From NCBI GenBank assembly GCA_029210015.1, contig JARGOE010000012.1:1-42246 (forward strand): DNA of 42,246 nt, written 5' to 3'. A program made the position numbers and the translations under genes. The notes under the pieces are model-generated. The model searched no databases. It worked only from the letters and a program-made list of their open reading frames with translations, and had not been told where the DNA came from. This DNA comes from Vicingaceae bacterium. Its GTDB lineage: Bacteria > Bacteroidota > Bacteroidia > Flavobacteriales_E > Vicingaceae. Positions within the stretch are counted from its first letter, which is position 1, and each line of letters opens with the position of its first letter. Below are positions 33,395 through 42,227 of this stretch, piece after piece.

Positions 33395-35589
33395 TAATTA
33401 ATAATTATCTTTTTATACATCCTTAAATTGTCTTCAACTACCTCAACAATATAAATACCCCTTGCTAAACCCGACACATTAACAGAATGCCTTTTAGCAT
33501 TTGTTTGTGACTGATAAACCACACTACCTATACTATTGATAATGTGAATTTGTTTTTCAATTCCTGACTTACCATTTAAATTAAGGTAGATGTAATCTGA
33601 AGCAGGGTTTGGAAAAACATTAAAACTTAAGGTTGCAAAATTTTCTTCTATACCAACATTATAACAATTGCCTGGTATATTATTATCTATCCAAGAAATT
33701 CTATTGGTCACCCAATTTTTTAAATATGTAATTTCATTAGCATATGTGTTACCTATAAAATTATTTGGCCAAACATATGAAGTTAAAATTGGCCATCGCT
33801 GAAAATTTCTTTGTTGAGATTCACTTAAGTATGATGCTAATGTATCTATAAAGCTAAGAATGGTATCTTGGTGGAGTTCCTTTAATCGAAGGTTTTCCCA
33901 TCTGCATCTTAATTGATTTGTATAGGTGGTATCTTGTTTTAATCTATCCCACCAAAATGGCACAGAAAAACCATCCCCTGGACATACATAGTTAAAATCT
34001 GAAGACCAACCAGTAGACAACCCTCCGTCACAATAATTCGCATTCCCAAATGACAAATTAAAATCCCAAAGTGGTCCCATTGTAATTTCGCCTCCTTTAC
34101 TATCCTTATCCTTATAAAGGAATGTACTTAACCTAAAACCATCTACATTACGAGACAATTCATTCATAATAAAGAAATCAATAAAAGACAATTCATCAAT
34201 ATAGGGTCGATATCCTAAAGTTGTATCTGTAAAGTTTGGACCATCCAATGCATTCTCAAAAGATGTTATATAGTTTTCGATATAAGTTCCTTGAACAGGT
34301 AAAATTTCATCTTGTTTTGGATAATGAAATTGATAATTGATTTGTTGAGCAGTTGTGTTGGGTGGTGGTATTGGTGAACTCCAATCTATACCAGGACCGT
34401 TTGTAGTTTTATCTATCTTAACAATATATCCACCTGTTAAATCATCTCCTGATAAATCAGTACTATCTAAGGTTGCAATATCTACCCTATCATTATCCTT
34501 TTTAATTTTTTCAGTAAAAACGTAAACTCCTTTGTAATCTCCATTTAAAACCAGCTCACATAATTTAGTACGTGGAGCATAACCTCCTAATTTTTCACCC
34601 AAACGGTATGTAAGAACATTTCTAATTAGAGTTTTATCAGAATATGGAGCATAGAGTACCCAATCATTCTCTTTTGGCATATCCATTATTGCTACATTGT
34701 TATTATTCCCTAAGGAGTCTTGTGTTTCTAAACTATACGATTTTTTTGGAAATGACTGAGAAGACGAACCTCTTAGTTCGATGCTGATTTTACCATTATA
34801 TTCATTAAAAGGGTCAACCATATAATTCCTATTTCCAGGACCATTATAGATAATTCCCATATCAGCAACAATTCTTACATTATCATTAATTGTTTGGCTA
34901 TTGGTATTTATTGAGACAATAGGAAGGTTAGAAGAAGTGAAAACCAAAGGAGGTTGGAACCAAGTTGGATTTGCAGAAAATTGAGAAGAAGCATCATTTA
35001 ACCCAAATGATAAAAAAGCTCTTGATGTTAAATCAGATGAAGAAATATTATCATTATGAACTTGAATTGTTAAAACGTTGTTTCCTTGTATTAAAATTGA
35101 TTTTAATAGTTGTGTATTAATAATGTACTGTTCTGGACTACCTGCCTGATACATTTGGGCCTCATGCAAGCCCGATGAACCTTGATTAAATAATGGGTGG
35201 TCTCCAAAAGAACCAATATTAGCTCTTCCAATCTCAACATCATTTAGATAAGCAACAAAACCATCATCATAATCCATATTTAAAACAGCTAACTCAATTT
35301 TAGATGTATCTGTAACTGTAAAAATTCTTCTGGTATACAAGGAAAGTGTATTAGATATTATTGTGTTATCATCTCCATCACCATAACCAACACCTCCAAC
35401 ACCTTGTTGCCAAGAACCATCATTAAATGATACTTTTCTCCAATTGGTATCTGGTTCTGATGTACCAACAAAATATTTCCATATATCATTATCAAAAACA
35501 GCTGTTTCCCAATGATGTATATTTTGAGTTTTTGCTTCAACAAAAAGAAGCATAAAAATAGATGTAATTAAAAAGTAGAGTTTTTTCAT
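33394..35589 (-). CDS. CotH-family protein with T9SS sorting domain
   Basis: A 731-residue secreted protein. A signal peptide (MKKLYFLITSIFMLLFVEAK) is followed by a beta-sandwich domain (residues about 25-195, with DDGFVAYLNDVEIGRANIG). A CotH domain spans about 230-640: IELRGSSSQSFPKKSYSLET, ENDWVLYAPYSDKTLIRNVL, GVYVFTEKIKKDNDRVDIA, and the acidic GPLWDFNLSFGNANYCDGG. CotH is an atypical protein kinase fold. Several residues expected for it are present (the K in FTEKIK and the D in LWDFN), but activity is not proved. A type A T9SS sorting domain ends the protein (VFPNPASDYIYLNL to ARGIYIVEVV). It overlaps the downstream lipoprotein gene by one base (TAATG) and lies 21 bases after the sugar-transferase gene. 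Confidence 0.9.
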   Translation of the reverse strand: MKKLYFLITSIFMLLFVEAKTQNIHHWETAVFDNDIWKYFVGTSEPDTNWRKVSFNDGSWQQGVGGVGYGDGDDNTIISNTLSLYTRRIFTVTDTSKIELAVLNMDYDDGFVAYLNDVEIGRANIGSFGDHPLFNQGSSGLHEAQMYQAGSPEQYIINTQLLKSILIQGNNVLTIQVHNDNISSSDLTSRAFLSFGLNDASSQFSANPTWFQPPLVFTSSNLPIVSINTNSQTINDNVRIVADMGIIYNGPGNRNYMVDPFNEYNGKISIELRGSSSQSFPKKSYSLETQDSLGNNNNVAIMDMPKENDWVLYAPYSDKTLIRNVLTYRLGEKLGGYAPRTKLCELVLNGDYKGVYVFTEKIKKDNDRVDIATLDSTDLSGDDLTGGYIVKIDKTTNGPGIDWSSPIPPPNTTAQQINYQFHYPKQDEILPVQGTYIENYITSFENALDGPNFTDTTLGYRPYIDELSFIDFFIMNELSRNVDGFRLSTFLYKDKDSKGGEITMGPLWDFNLSFGNANYCDGGLSTGWSSDFNYVCPGDGFSVPFWWDRLKQDTTYTNQLRCRWENLRLKELHQDTILSFIDTLASYLSESQQRNFQRWPILTSYVWPNNFIGNTYANEITYLKNWVTNRISWIDNNIPGNCYNVGIEENFATLSFNVFPNPASDYIYLNLNGKSGIEKQIHIINSIGSVVYQSQTNAKRHSVNVSGLARGIYIVEVVEDNLRMYKKIIIN

Positions 35590-35610
35590 TCTCTAAAAAT
35601 AGGAAATATA

Positions 35611-37026
35611 TTATTTCCCACTTCCCTTAACAACTATCATTATGGTATAAATCAAAATCTTAAAGTCTACCAAAAGAGACATATTTTCGATATAAATTAT
35701 ATCAAACTTCAATCTTTCTACCATCTGGTCAACGTTCTCAGCATAACCATATTTTACTTGACCCCAAGAGGTTATCCCTGGTCTTACTTTAAGCAAATGA
35801 TTGTAATGTGGTGCAGTTTCAACTATCTTGTCAATAAAAAACTGCCGTTCTGGTCTTGGTCCAACCAAACTCATATCTCCAATTAACACGTTGTAAAATT
35901 GAGGCATTTCATCCAGTCTAACCTTACGCATAAACTTACCAAAAGGAGTTATCCTATTGTCATGATTGCTAGATAAAGCTGGCCCATTTTTTTCAGCATC
36001 AGTTCTCATTGAACGAAATTTAAAAATGGTAAACGGTTTGCCATGTATACCTATTCTTTGTTGTGAAAAAAAAGCTGGACCCTTTGAACTTGTTATCACT
36101 ATTAATGCTGTTATAATATAAAATGGGGCAAATAGAATTAGTACTACAATAGATGTGCAAATATCAATAATGCGCTTAACTGATTGTTGCCATGCAGGCA
36201 TTATATCCTTAGTTATAACGATTAAAGGTGTCCCAAATATTGAACTCATTTTTACAGACCCTGATAAGATATCATACATATCAGGTATAATCTTAATCAA
36301 TACATCAAGGCCTTCTAACTCTGTAATAATACTACCTAAACTACTATGCTCTGATGATTCAACAGCTATAATAACCTCCTCAATTTCATGTTTTTCTATA
36401 GTCGCTCTTAAATCAACACAATTTCCAAAATGAGGAAGGTGATCTTCTAACAAATAATTTTCATCTTTAACAACATGAGTAAAACCAACTAAATTATTAC
36501 CTGAAGAATATTTTTGTCCTTCTAATTCTTTGTATAACTCAACTGCTTTTTCATTTGAACCAATAATTAATGTTTTAAACCCAATCCTTCTATTTTTAAT
36601 ACACTTCCCTGTATGAGTAGTTAATATTAATCTAAAGAACTCGGTTAAAACAAAATGTAATCCAAATAGAGTGAAATATGATCGATAATACTGTGTGTAG
36701 GATGCTATCTCATCATCTAGTAACAGTACAAAGAATAATATTAAAGTTCCTATTAAAGATATCAGTAACGTTTGTCCAAATTCTTTTAACCTTGATTTTC
36801 GATATATATTTTTATAAGAACCAACTACAAAATATAAAAAGACCCAATAAACCGGAATAATAACTAAGGCATAGTAAAAATTATTATCAAAATTTAAAGG
36901 GACATCGTACCCAAACTTTAAGGGTTCTAAGTAAGTTTTTCTGAATACAAAGAAAAGAACCCAAGCTACAGCAGCACTGAATACATCTAACAGAATATAT
37001 TTAAAAACTTGTAGTTTTTTATTCAT
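35611..37026 (-). CDS. Polyprenyl-phosphate sugar-1-phosphate transferase (WcaJ/CpsE-like)
   Basis: A 471-residue enzyme that starts polysaccharide synthesis by moving a hexose-1-phosphate from a nucleotide sugar to undecaprenyl phosphate. Four N-terminal membrane helices (residues about 1-140) precede a CoA-binding-like domain (FKTLIIGSNEKAVELYKELE). One more hydrophobic helix leads into the bacterial sugar transferase domain (about 280-471). That domain contains FFSQQRIGIHGKPFTIFKFR, RKVRLDEMPQFYNVLIGDMS and LVGPRPERQFF. The final domain carries the catalytic DE pair. The product sugar is probably glucose or galactose. It shares TAATG overlap with the upstream lipoprotein gene. No other genes of a glycan cluster are visible beyond it, so it may begin a locus that continues elsewhere. 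Confidence 0.93.
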   Translation of the reverse strand: MNKKLQVFKYILLDVFSAAVAWVLFFVFRKTYLEPLKFGYDVPLNFDNNFYYALVIIPVYWVFLYFVVGSYKNIYRKSRLKEFGQTLLISLIGTLILFFVLLLDDEIASYTQYYRSYFTLFGLHFVLTEFFRLILTTHTGKCIKNRRIGFKTLIIGSNEKAVELYKELEGQKYSSGNNLVGFTHVVKDENYLLEDHLPHFGNCVDLRATIEKHEIEEVIIAVESSEHSSLGSIITELEGLDVLIKIIPDMYDILSGSVKMSSIFGTPLIVITKDIMPAWQQSVKRIIDICTSIVVLILFAPFYIITALIVITSSKGPAFFSQQRIGIHGKPFTIFKFRSMRTDAEKNGPALSSNHDNRITPFGKFMRKVRLDEMPQFYNVLIGDMSLVGPRPERQFFIDKIVETAPHYNHLLKVRPGITSWGQVKYGYAENVDQMVERLKFDIIYIENMSLLVDFKILIYTIMIVVKGSGK

Positions 37027-37883
37027 TAGTAATGCAACAGTTTTATATTATCTATGTGTATTTCAGGGTTATCAGTTAAAAAAGGATCGTTTGTTGTTTC
37101 TTGAATTCCAAAGAATACTTTTATAGCAGTAGCAGATTGTCTTGAAGAAACAACATCTGTTAGATTAATATAGATTTTTTTCCACTCCGTGGATGTATTT
37201 AAACTAACCACTCCATACTGATCATCATTATGATAAATACCTACTAACAATGGTTCATTAGTCTTAAAATCTAATTCTAAATATGTAGGAGATAAACTTC
37301 TTGGAATGTCACTAAAAGCTACCGAAGTAGCTTCAAAGAAATTCATACTTGACTCTAAATATGCTTTTCCCGAAAAATCACCTTCCTTTCTATTCGATGT
37401 ATTTTTAAAAAAAATAGTGTCACTCAATTGGTGGTAAAGAAAGGATAAGCTTGCATTTTCAAAATCTTCTAACCAACGGAAATTCACTCCTGAATTATAG
37501 GTTACACTTGGCTCAACTTCAATTGTTTCCCCAGGAATTAAGTTAACAGATTCCACATATGGGTCGAACATTAAATATCTTGCACGGCTGGCTGCAATAC
37601 CGTTATCTTTTATTCCTGCAAAAACCTTAAGTTCAACATTCCCTTCGATTAATACCGGAAAAGTTGCAGGTAATTCATAAACGCCCATTAACTCATCATT
37701 AACATAAACCCATGCGTCAGTTATGTTTTCTGAAGAGCTCCCTTCAGTAGCATAATTTGTTGACAATGAAATATCATTAATAGTAATGTAGGTAGGCACT
37801 TGTGCTTCAAATTTCTCTTTAGAACAAGTAGAAAAAATGATTCCAACAAAAAGTAATAAAATGTAATTTTTAATGTAACGCAA
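37026..37883 (-). CDS. Lipoprotein, possible carbohydrate- or surface-binding
   Basis: A 285-residue lipoprotein from a TTG start, giving the signal peptide MRYIKNYILLLFVGIIFSTC with the lipid Cys at 20. The chain is beta-rich. A segment of residues about 130-285 (NFRWLEDFENASLSFLYHQL and a final NPEIHIDNIKLLHY) looks like a jelly-roll, carbohydrate-binding-like domain, but I cannot name a family. It overlaps the sugar-transferase start by one base (TAATG) and has its own probable -7 element (TACATTTG, 37931-37938), so the operon may start here. Confidence 0.65.
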   Translation of the reverse strand: MRYIKNYILLLFVGIIFSTCSKEKFEAQVPTYITINDISLSTNYATEGSSSENITDAWVYVNDELMGVYELPATFPVLIEGNVELKVFAGIKDNGIAASRARYLMFDPYVESVNLIPGETIEVEPSVTYNSGVNFRWLEDFENASLSFLYHQLSDTIFFKNTSNRKEGDFSGKAYLESSMNFFEATSVAFSDIPRSLSPTYLELDFKTNEPLLVGIYHNDDQYGVVSLNTSTEWKKIYINLTDVVSSRQSATAIKVFFGIQETTNDPFLTDNPEIHIDNIKLLHY

Positions 37884-37930
37884 GTGCTTAAATTATCCCC
37901 GTATAACGGTCATTTTCATAAAATATTGTG

Positions 37931-37938
37931 CAAATGTA
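37931..37938 (-). promoter_or_regulatory. Putative -7 element (TACATTTG) for the lipoprotein operon
   Basis: TACATTTG on the minus strand matches TAnnTTTG and lies 47 bases before the TTG start at 37883, adjoining the stop codon of the Gfo/Idh gene. No -33 TTG at the right spacing is obvious. Confidence 0.35.
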
Positions 37939-38877
37939 TTAATCTTCAATTAACGAGGTAACTTTTTTTATCTTTTCTGCAACTTGGTATGCTGCATCTA
38001 ACATAATTGTACCGTCTAAAATACCTACATGTGGTGTGGTATCATTAAGTATAGCTTGAGCGAACTCTTGTAATTCTGTTTTTACAGGATTTTGTTTTTC
38101 TATCGCTAATTTTTTAGAACAAATTTCAGTTTTACCATTTCGTTTTAAAGCATACAAATTTGTTTCTTGTTTCAAATAATCAATAACAATATGTGCATCT
38201 TTTTGGTAAAACTTAGAAACTCTTTCACTAGTTAAAGAAACTCTGCTTGCAGTTAAATTAGCTACACAGCCGTTATCAAACTCAACAACTGCATGAACAA
38301 TATCTGGAGTATTACCAATAACCTCTACCCCACTAGCACTTATCTTTTTAATGTTGGAGTTCACAATACTTAGAATGATATCTAAATCATGACTCATTAA
38401 ATCCATCACCACAGGAATATTAGCTTTTTTAGCATCAAACTCTATCATTCTGTGTGTTTCAATAAACATTGGGTTATCAATATAAGGCAATGCAGATTTA
38501 AAGGCCGGATTAAATCGTTCTACATGCCCAACTTGAACTTTCACATTGGCTTCTTCAGCTAACTCTAACAGTTGTTTTGCCTCTTCTACTGTATCAGTAA
38601 CTGGCTTCTCAATAAAAACATGTTTAGATTGTTTAATTGCATTTACTGCATAATCAAAATGAGAAATAGAAGGTTTTACAATATCAACTACATCAACTAG
38701 GTTAATCAATTCTTCAACACTATCAAAAGATTTCACTTTCAATAATTCTGATACTTCTTGTTTGTAGTTTTCATCAGCATCATAAAAACCCACCAACTCA
38801 AACTCTTTTATTTCTTTTAATAAAGAAATATGAGTTTTACCCAGTGTACCTGCACCTATAACACCAATCTTTAACAT
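37939..38877 (-). CDS. Gfo/Idh/MocA family oxidoreductase
   Basis: A 312-residue NAD(P)-dependent dehydrogenase of the Gfo/Idh/MocA family. The Rossmann nucleotide motif is VIGAGTLGKTHISLL (residues 6-20). The family lysine lies in FIEKPVTDTVEEA, and the C-terminal domain has VMDLMSHDLDIILS, carrying the usual D-x-x-x-H-x-x-D arrangement. Members oxidise or reduce sugars and related compounds, often nucleotide sugars for surface glycans. That fits the sugar-transferase two genes downstream, but the substrate is not known. Its start is preceded by a probable -7 element (TATTTTTG). Confidence 0.9.
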   Translation of the reverse strand: MLKIGVIGAGTLGKTHISLLKEIKEFELVGFYDADENYKQEVSELLKVKSFDSVEELINLVDVVDIVKPSISHFDYAVNAIKQSKHVFIEKPVTDTVEEAKQLLELAEEANVKVQVGHVERFNPAFKSALPYIDNPMFIETHRMIEFDAKKANIPVVMDLMSHDLDIILSIVNSNIKKISASGVEVIGNTPDIVHAVVEFDNGCVANLTASRVSLTSERVSKFYQKDAHIVIDYLKQETNLYALKRNGKTEICSKKLAIEKQNPVKTELQEFAQAILNDTTPHVGILDGTIMLDAAYQVAEKIKKVTSLIED

Positions 38878-38900
38878 TCAGTTTATTCTGTTAATTGCAG

Positions 38901-38908
38901 CAAAAATA
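38901..38908 (-). promoter_or_regulatory. Putative -7 element (TATTTTTG) for the Gfo/Idh gene
   Basis: TATTTTTG on the minus strand matches TAnnTTTG and lies 23 bases before the ATG at 38877. The same octamer precedes the SpoU gene at 2002. The nearest upstream TTTG is about 27 bases away, so the -33 box is unclear. The rest of the 158-base gap to pcm shows nothing further. Confidence 0.35.
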
Positions 38909-39035
38909 AATGATTGACTACCTAAGACATACGCTCAAATAAATTCTTATTAACACTCTATCTTTAATAATAACCTCTTTAAGCACACTAAAAATGTCAT
39001 TGTTTGTTACTTTATTTGTCATCGAAAGAAATAAA

Positions 39036-39686
39036 ATGACGGACACATACAGACATAAAGGATTGAGAAAACAGCTTGCACAATTGTTAGCTGAAAAAGG
39101 AATAACTAACGCACAAGTGTTGCTAGCAATAGAAAATATTCCTAGACATTTATTTATACCCGATAATGCCTTACATAAGTTTGCCTACGAAGACAAACCT
39201 TTCCCTATTGGCTCTAAACAAACCATTTCTCAACCTTATACTGTCGCCTTTCAAACCGAAACTCTAGAAATAAAAAAAAGAGAGAAAGTTTTAGAGATTG
39301 GAACAGGATCTGGATATCAAACAGCAGTTTTATTAGAAGTTGGCGCCAAAGTATTTTCAATAGAAAGACAAAAGGCTTTATTTGATAGAACTAAAAAACT
39401 ATTACCCGAATTGGGTTACAATGCTCAACTTTTTTATGGCGATGGATACAAAGGTTTGCCAGCATTTGCTCCTTTTGACAAGATAATTGTTACTGCAGGT
39501 GCTCCATTTATTCCAGAAGATTTATTATACCAATTAAAAATTGGAGGAATGTTGGTAATACCTGTAGGGGAAGGTGATGACCAAATCATGAAAAAAATTG
39601 TTCGAGTAGCCGAAAATAATTTTGAAACCGAAGATTTAGGAGTTTTTAGGTTTGTTCCATTATTAAAAGAAAAAGGCCAAGACTAA
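39036..39686 (+). CDS. pcm: Protein-L-isoaspartate O-methyltransferase
   Basis: Pcm methylates abnormal L-isoaspartyl residues so that damaged proteins can be repaired. The protein is 216 residues from ATG 39036, the usual length. The N-terminal YRHKGLRKQLAQLL leads to the substrate-side PRHLFIP. The conserved FPIGSKQTISQPYTVAFQTE, the SAM-binding LEIGTGSGYQTAVL, and FDKIIVTAGAPFIPEDLLYQ and GGMLVIPVG follow. A longer in-frame start at 38994 would add 14 residues without family match in the probable promoter region. truA follows 41 bases later with its own -7 element. Confidence 0.95.
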   Translation: MTDTYRHKGLRKQLAQLLAEKGITNAQVLLAIENIPRHLFIPDNALHKFAYEDKPFPIGSKQTISQPYTVAFQTETLEIKKREKVLEIGTGSGYQTAVLLEVGAKVFSIERQKALFDRTKKLLPELGYNAQLFYGDGYKGLPAFAPFDKIIVTAGAPFIPEDLLYQLKIGGMLVIPVGEGDDQIMKKIVRVAENNFETEDLGVFRFVPLLKEKGQD

Positions 39687-39711
39687 CCCTCTTTCTACTT
39701 CTTATATTTCT

Positions 39712-39719
39712 TACTTTTG
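39712..39719 (+). promoter_or_regulatory. Putative truA -7 element (TACTTTTG)
   Basis: TACTTTTG ends 8 bases before the truA ATG. If used, transcription would begin almost at the start codon. No TTG -33 box is seen, so this rests on the octamer alone. Confidence 0.35.
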
Positions 39720-39727
39720 CTTCTCTT

Positions 39728-40477
39728 ATGAGCAGGTATTTTATCGAATTAAAATATGATGGAACTAATTATCATGGCTGGCAAATTCAGAACAATGCCA
39801 ATTCGGTACAAGCTGAGGTGAACAAAGCATTGACTACCCTTTTTCAAACCGAAATAATGGTGATGGGTGCTGGCAGAACTGATACGGGAGTCCATGCTCA
39901 ACAACTATTTGCTCATTTTGATATTTATAAAGCTATTGATACTACTCAATTGGTTTTCAAACTTAACACATTGCTACCTCAAGATATTTCGTGTAGTTCA
40001 GCAGCAGAAGTTAATGCTCAAGCTCATGCAAGATTTAGCGCAACAGCTCGAACTTACGAATACTGGATTACGCCCAATAAAAATCCTTTTTTAATTAACA
40101 AAGCATATCATTATCCAAAAAACTTGGATATCGCTTTAATGAATAAAGCTGCTAAAGAACTACAGAATCATATTGATTTTTCGAGTTTTAGTAAAAGTAA
40201 TACTGATACACACACTAACAATTGCAGAATAACTTTTGCAGAATGGAAACAGGTTGATAATAAAATAATCTTTACGATTAGTTCGGATCGCTTTTTAAGA
40301 AACATGGTAAGAGCAATCGTTGGAACAATGCTAGAAGTTGGTATTGGTAAAGTTTCCGAAGATGATTTAACTCCTATTATAAATTCTAAAAACCGAAGTA
40401 ATGCAGGAACTTCTGCTCCAGCACATGGTCTATATTTAACTCAAGTGAACTATCCAAAGGAGGTTTATAATGTCTAA
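39728..40477 (+). CDS. truA: tRNA pseudouridine(38-40) synthase TruA
   Basis: TruA makes pseudouridine at positions 38-40 of the tRNA anticodon arm. Of 249 residues, FIELKYDGTNYHGWQIQ and the catalytic GAGRTDTGVHA motif (nucleophile D52) are intact. The later DFSSFSKSNTDTHTNNCRI and FLRNMVRAIVGTMLEVG match the family. It has no extensions. Its last eight bases overlap the start of the ABC exporter gene and contain a strong Shine-Dalgarno for that gene. The two genes are surely cotranscribed. Confidence 0.96.
   Translation: MSRYFIELKYDGTNYHGWQIQNNANSVQAEVNKALTTLFQTEIMVMGAGRTDTGVHAQQLFAHFDIYKAIDTTQLVFKLNTLLPQDISCSSAAEVNAQAHARFSATARTYEYWITPNKNPFLINKAYHYPKNLDIALMNKAAKELQNHIDFSSFSKSNTDTHTNNCRITFAEWKQVDNKIIFTISSDRFLRNMVRAIVGTMLEVGIGKVSEDDLTPIINSKNRSNAGTSAPAHGLYLTQVNYPKEVYNV
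40456..40463 (+). promoter_or_regulatory. Strong Shine-Dalgarno AAAGGAGG for the ABC exporter
   Basis: AAAGGAGG lies six bases before the ATG at 40470, inside the last codons of truA. It is the only near-perfect anti-16S match that I noticed in this window. It decides the start of the overlapping ABC gene. Confidence 0.8.
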
Positions 40478-42227
40478 AAATGTAGATTATTCTGTATTTA
40501 AGAGAGTGCTTAAATATGCAAAACCTTACCAAGTTGGGTTTTATGTTACTGCCATTTTAAGTATTGTATTAGCAGTTGTTGCTATTGTTAGACCAGTACT
40601 TATTCAAATTACCATTGATGACTATATTAAAGGGATGGATAGTGAAGGTCTTTTTACCATGACCGTCATTTTAATTTGTGTTTTAGTTGCTGATTCTATT
40701 TTGCAATATTTTTATACACTTCTTGGAAATTTACTTGGTCAGAATGTAATTAAAGATGTTAGAAGCGAAGTTTATCATAAAGTCATCAACTTTAAGTTAA
40801 AACAATTTGATACTACCCCTATTGGTAGATTAATAACAAGAACTGTTTCTGATATTGAGACTATTGCCGAAATGTTTACAGGAGGTATTTTGGTTATAAT
40901 TGCCGACTTGCTAAAAATATTTGCAGTATTAGGCTATATGTTTTATACCAATTGGGCTTTAACTTTAATTACATTAATCCCTTTACCTATATTACTTTTT
41001 GCTACTTATATTTTTAAAACAGTTATAAAAAAAGCATATCAACAGGTTGTAGAACAAGTTTCTCAATTAAACACTTTTGTTCAAGAACATATTACAGGAA
41101 TGTCGATTGTTCAGATATTTAATCGTGAAAAAGTTGAGATGGATGCTTTTTCGGAGATTAATAAAAAACACAGAGCTGCGCACATTAAAACTGTTTGGGC
41201 ATATTCAATATTTTTTCCTGTTGTAGAAATATTATCAGCAAGTTCGTTAGCTTTTTTAGTATGGTATGGCTTAGGAGAAGTTGCTCAAAAACAAGCTAGT
41301 GCTGGAGAAATATTTGCCTTTGTGTTATTTATTTACATGCTCTACCGTCCTATACGCCAATTAGCTGACAGGTTTAACACCATACAGAGAGGCATTGCTA
41401 GTATGGAACGCGTATTTAATGTTTTAGATACAAAATCAACTATTGAGAATTCTGGAACAATTAAAACAGAAAATTTAGAGGGTAATATTGAATTTAAAAA
41501 TGTTTGGTTTGCTTACAATGATGAAAACTGGGTACTTAAAGATGTTTCTTTTAAAATAAATAAAGGCGAATGTTTAGCATTAGTTGGCGCTACTGGAGCA
41601 GGAAAATCTTCAATTATCAATCTTTTAGGAAGATACTATGAGATTAATAAGGGTAAAATTTTTATTGACGGAATTAATATCAATGATTTTGAACTAGAAA
41701 ACTTAAGACAGTTTATGTCAATAGTATTGCAAGATGTTTTCTTGTTTTCTGACACTATTCACAACAACATTACACTTTATAGCGAAACGATAACCAAAGA
41801 ACAGGTCATTGATGCCTCAACAAAAATTGGGGCTCATGAATTTATCGAAAAGCTACCTAGCGGATATGATTATGATGTAAAAGAAAGAGGTGCGATGCTG
41901 TCTGTTGGCCAACGTCAATTAATATCTTTTATTAGAGCCTATGTTCACCAACCTAATATTTTAATCTTAGATGAAGCTACATCTTCAATAGATAGTGAAT
42001 CTGAAGAGTTAATTAAACATGCAACCAATATATTAACCGAAGACAGAACCTCTATAATTGTTGCACACCGCTTAAGTACTATTAAAAATGCAGATAAAAT
42101 TTTAGTAATTGATAAAGGAAGAATTGTTGAAGAAGGAAGCCATAACGACCTTATTAAAGTTGATGGTTATTACAAGAAATTGTACGATTATCAATTTAAA
42201 GATAAAACTGAAACACAATATAATTAG
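40470..42227 (+). CDS. ABC exporter (MsbA/multidrug type), fused permease-ATPase
   Basis: A 585-residue half-transporter that works as a dimer. Six membrane helices occupy residues about 20-310, with the intracellular-loop stretch TRTVSDIETIAEMFTGG. The ATPase domain follows (about 340-575): Walker A GATGAGKSS, Q-loop VLQDVFLFSDTI, signature LSVGQRQLISF, Walker B ILILDEATSSIDSE, and H-loop IVAHRLSTI. It could export lipids, drugs or peptides; the sequence does not decide. The ATG overlaps the truA stop by eight bases and is preceded by AAAGGAGG. The 19 bases after its stop run to the window edge. Confidence 0.94.
   Translation: MSKNVDYSVFKRVLKYAKPYQVGFYVTAILSIVLAVVAIVRPVLIQITIDDYIKGMDSEGLFTMTVILICVLVADSILQYFYTLLGNLLGQNVIKDVRSEVYHKVINFKLKQFDTTPIGRLITRTVSDIETIAEMFTGGILVIIADLLKIFAVLGYMFYTNWALTLITLIPLPILLFATYIFKTVIKKAYQQVVEQVSQLNTFVQEHITGMSIVQIFNREKVEMDAFSEINKKHRAAHIKTVWAYSIFFPVVEILSASSLAFLVWYGLGEVAQKQASAGEIFAFVLFIYMLYRPIRQLADRFNTIQRGIASMERVFNVLDTKSTIENSGTIKTENLEGNIEFKNVWFAYNDENWVLKDVSFKINKGECLALVGATGAGKSSIINLLGRYYEINKGKIFIDGININDFELENLRQFMSIVLQDVFLFSDTIHNNITLYSETITKEQVIDASTKIGAHEFIEKLPSGYDYDVKERGAMLSVGQRQLISFIRAYVHQPNILILDEATSSIDSESEELIKHATNILTEDRTSIIVAHRLSTIKNADKILVIDKGRIVEEGSHNDLIKVDGYYKKLYDYQFKDKTETQYN

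Noticed and set aside
38994-39035. Longer pcm start
   Set aside because: The extra 14 residues are not in Pcm families and the stretch looks like promoter sequence.
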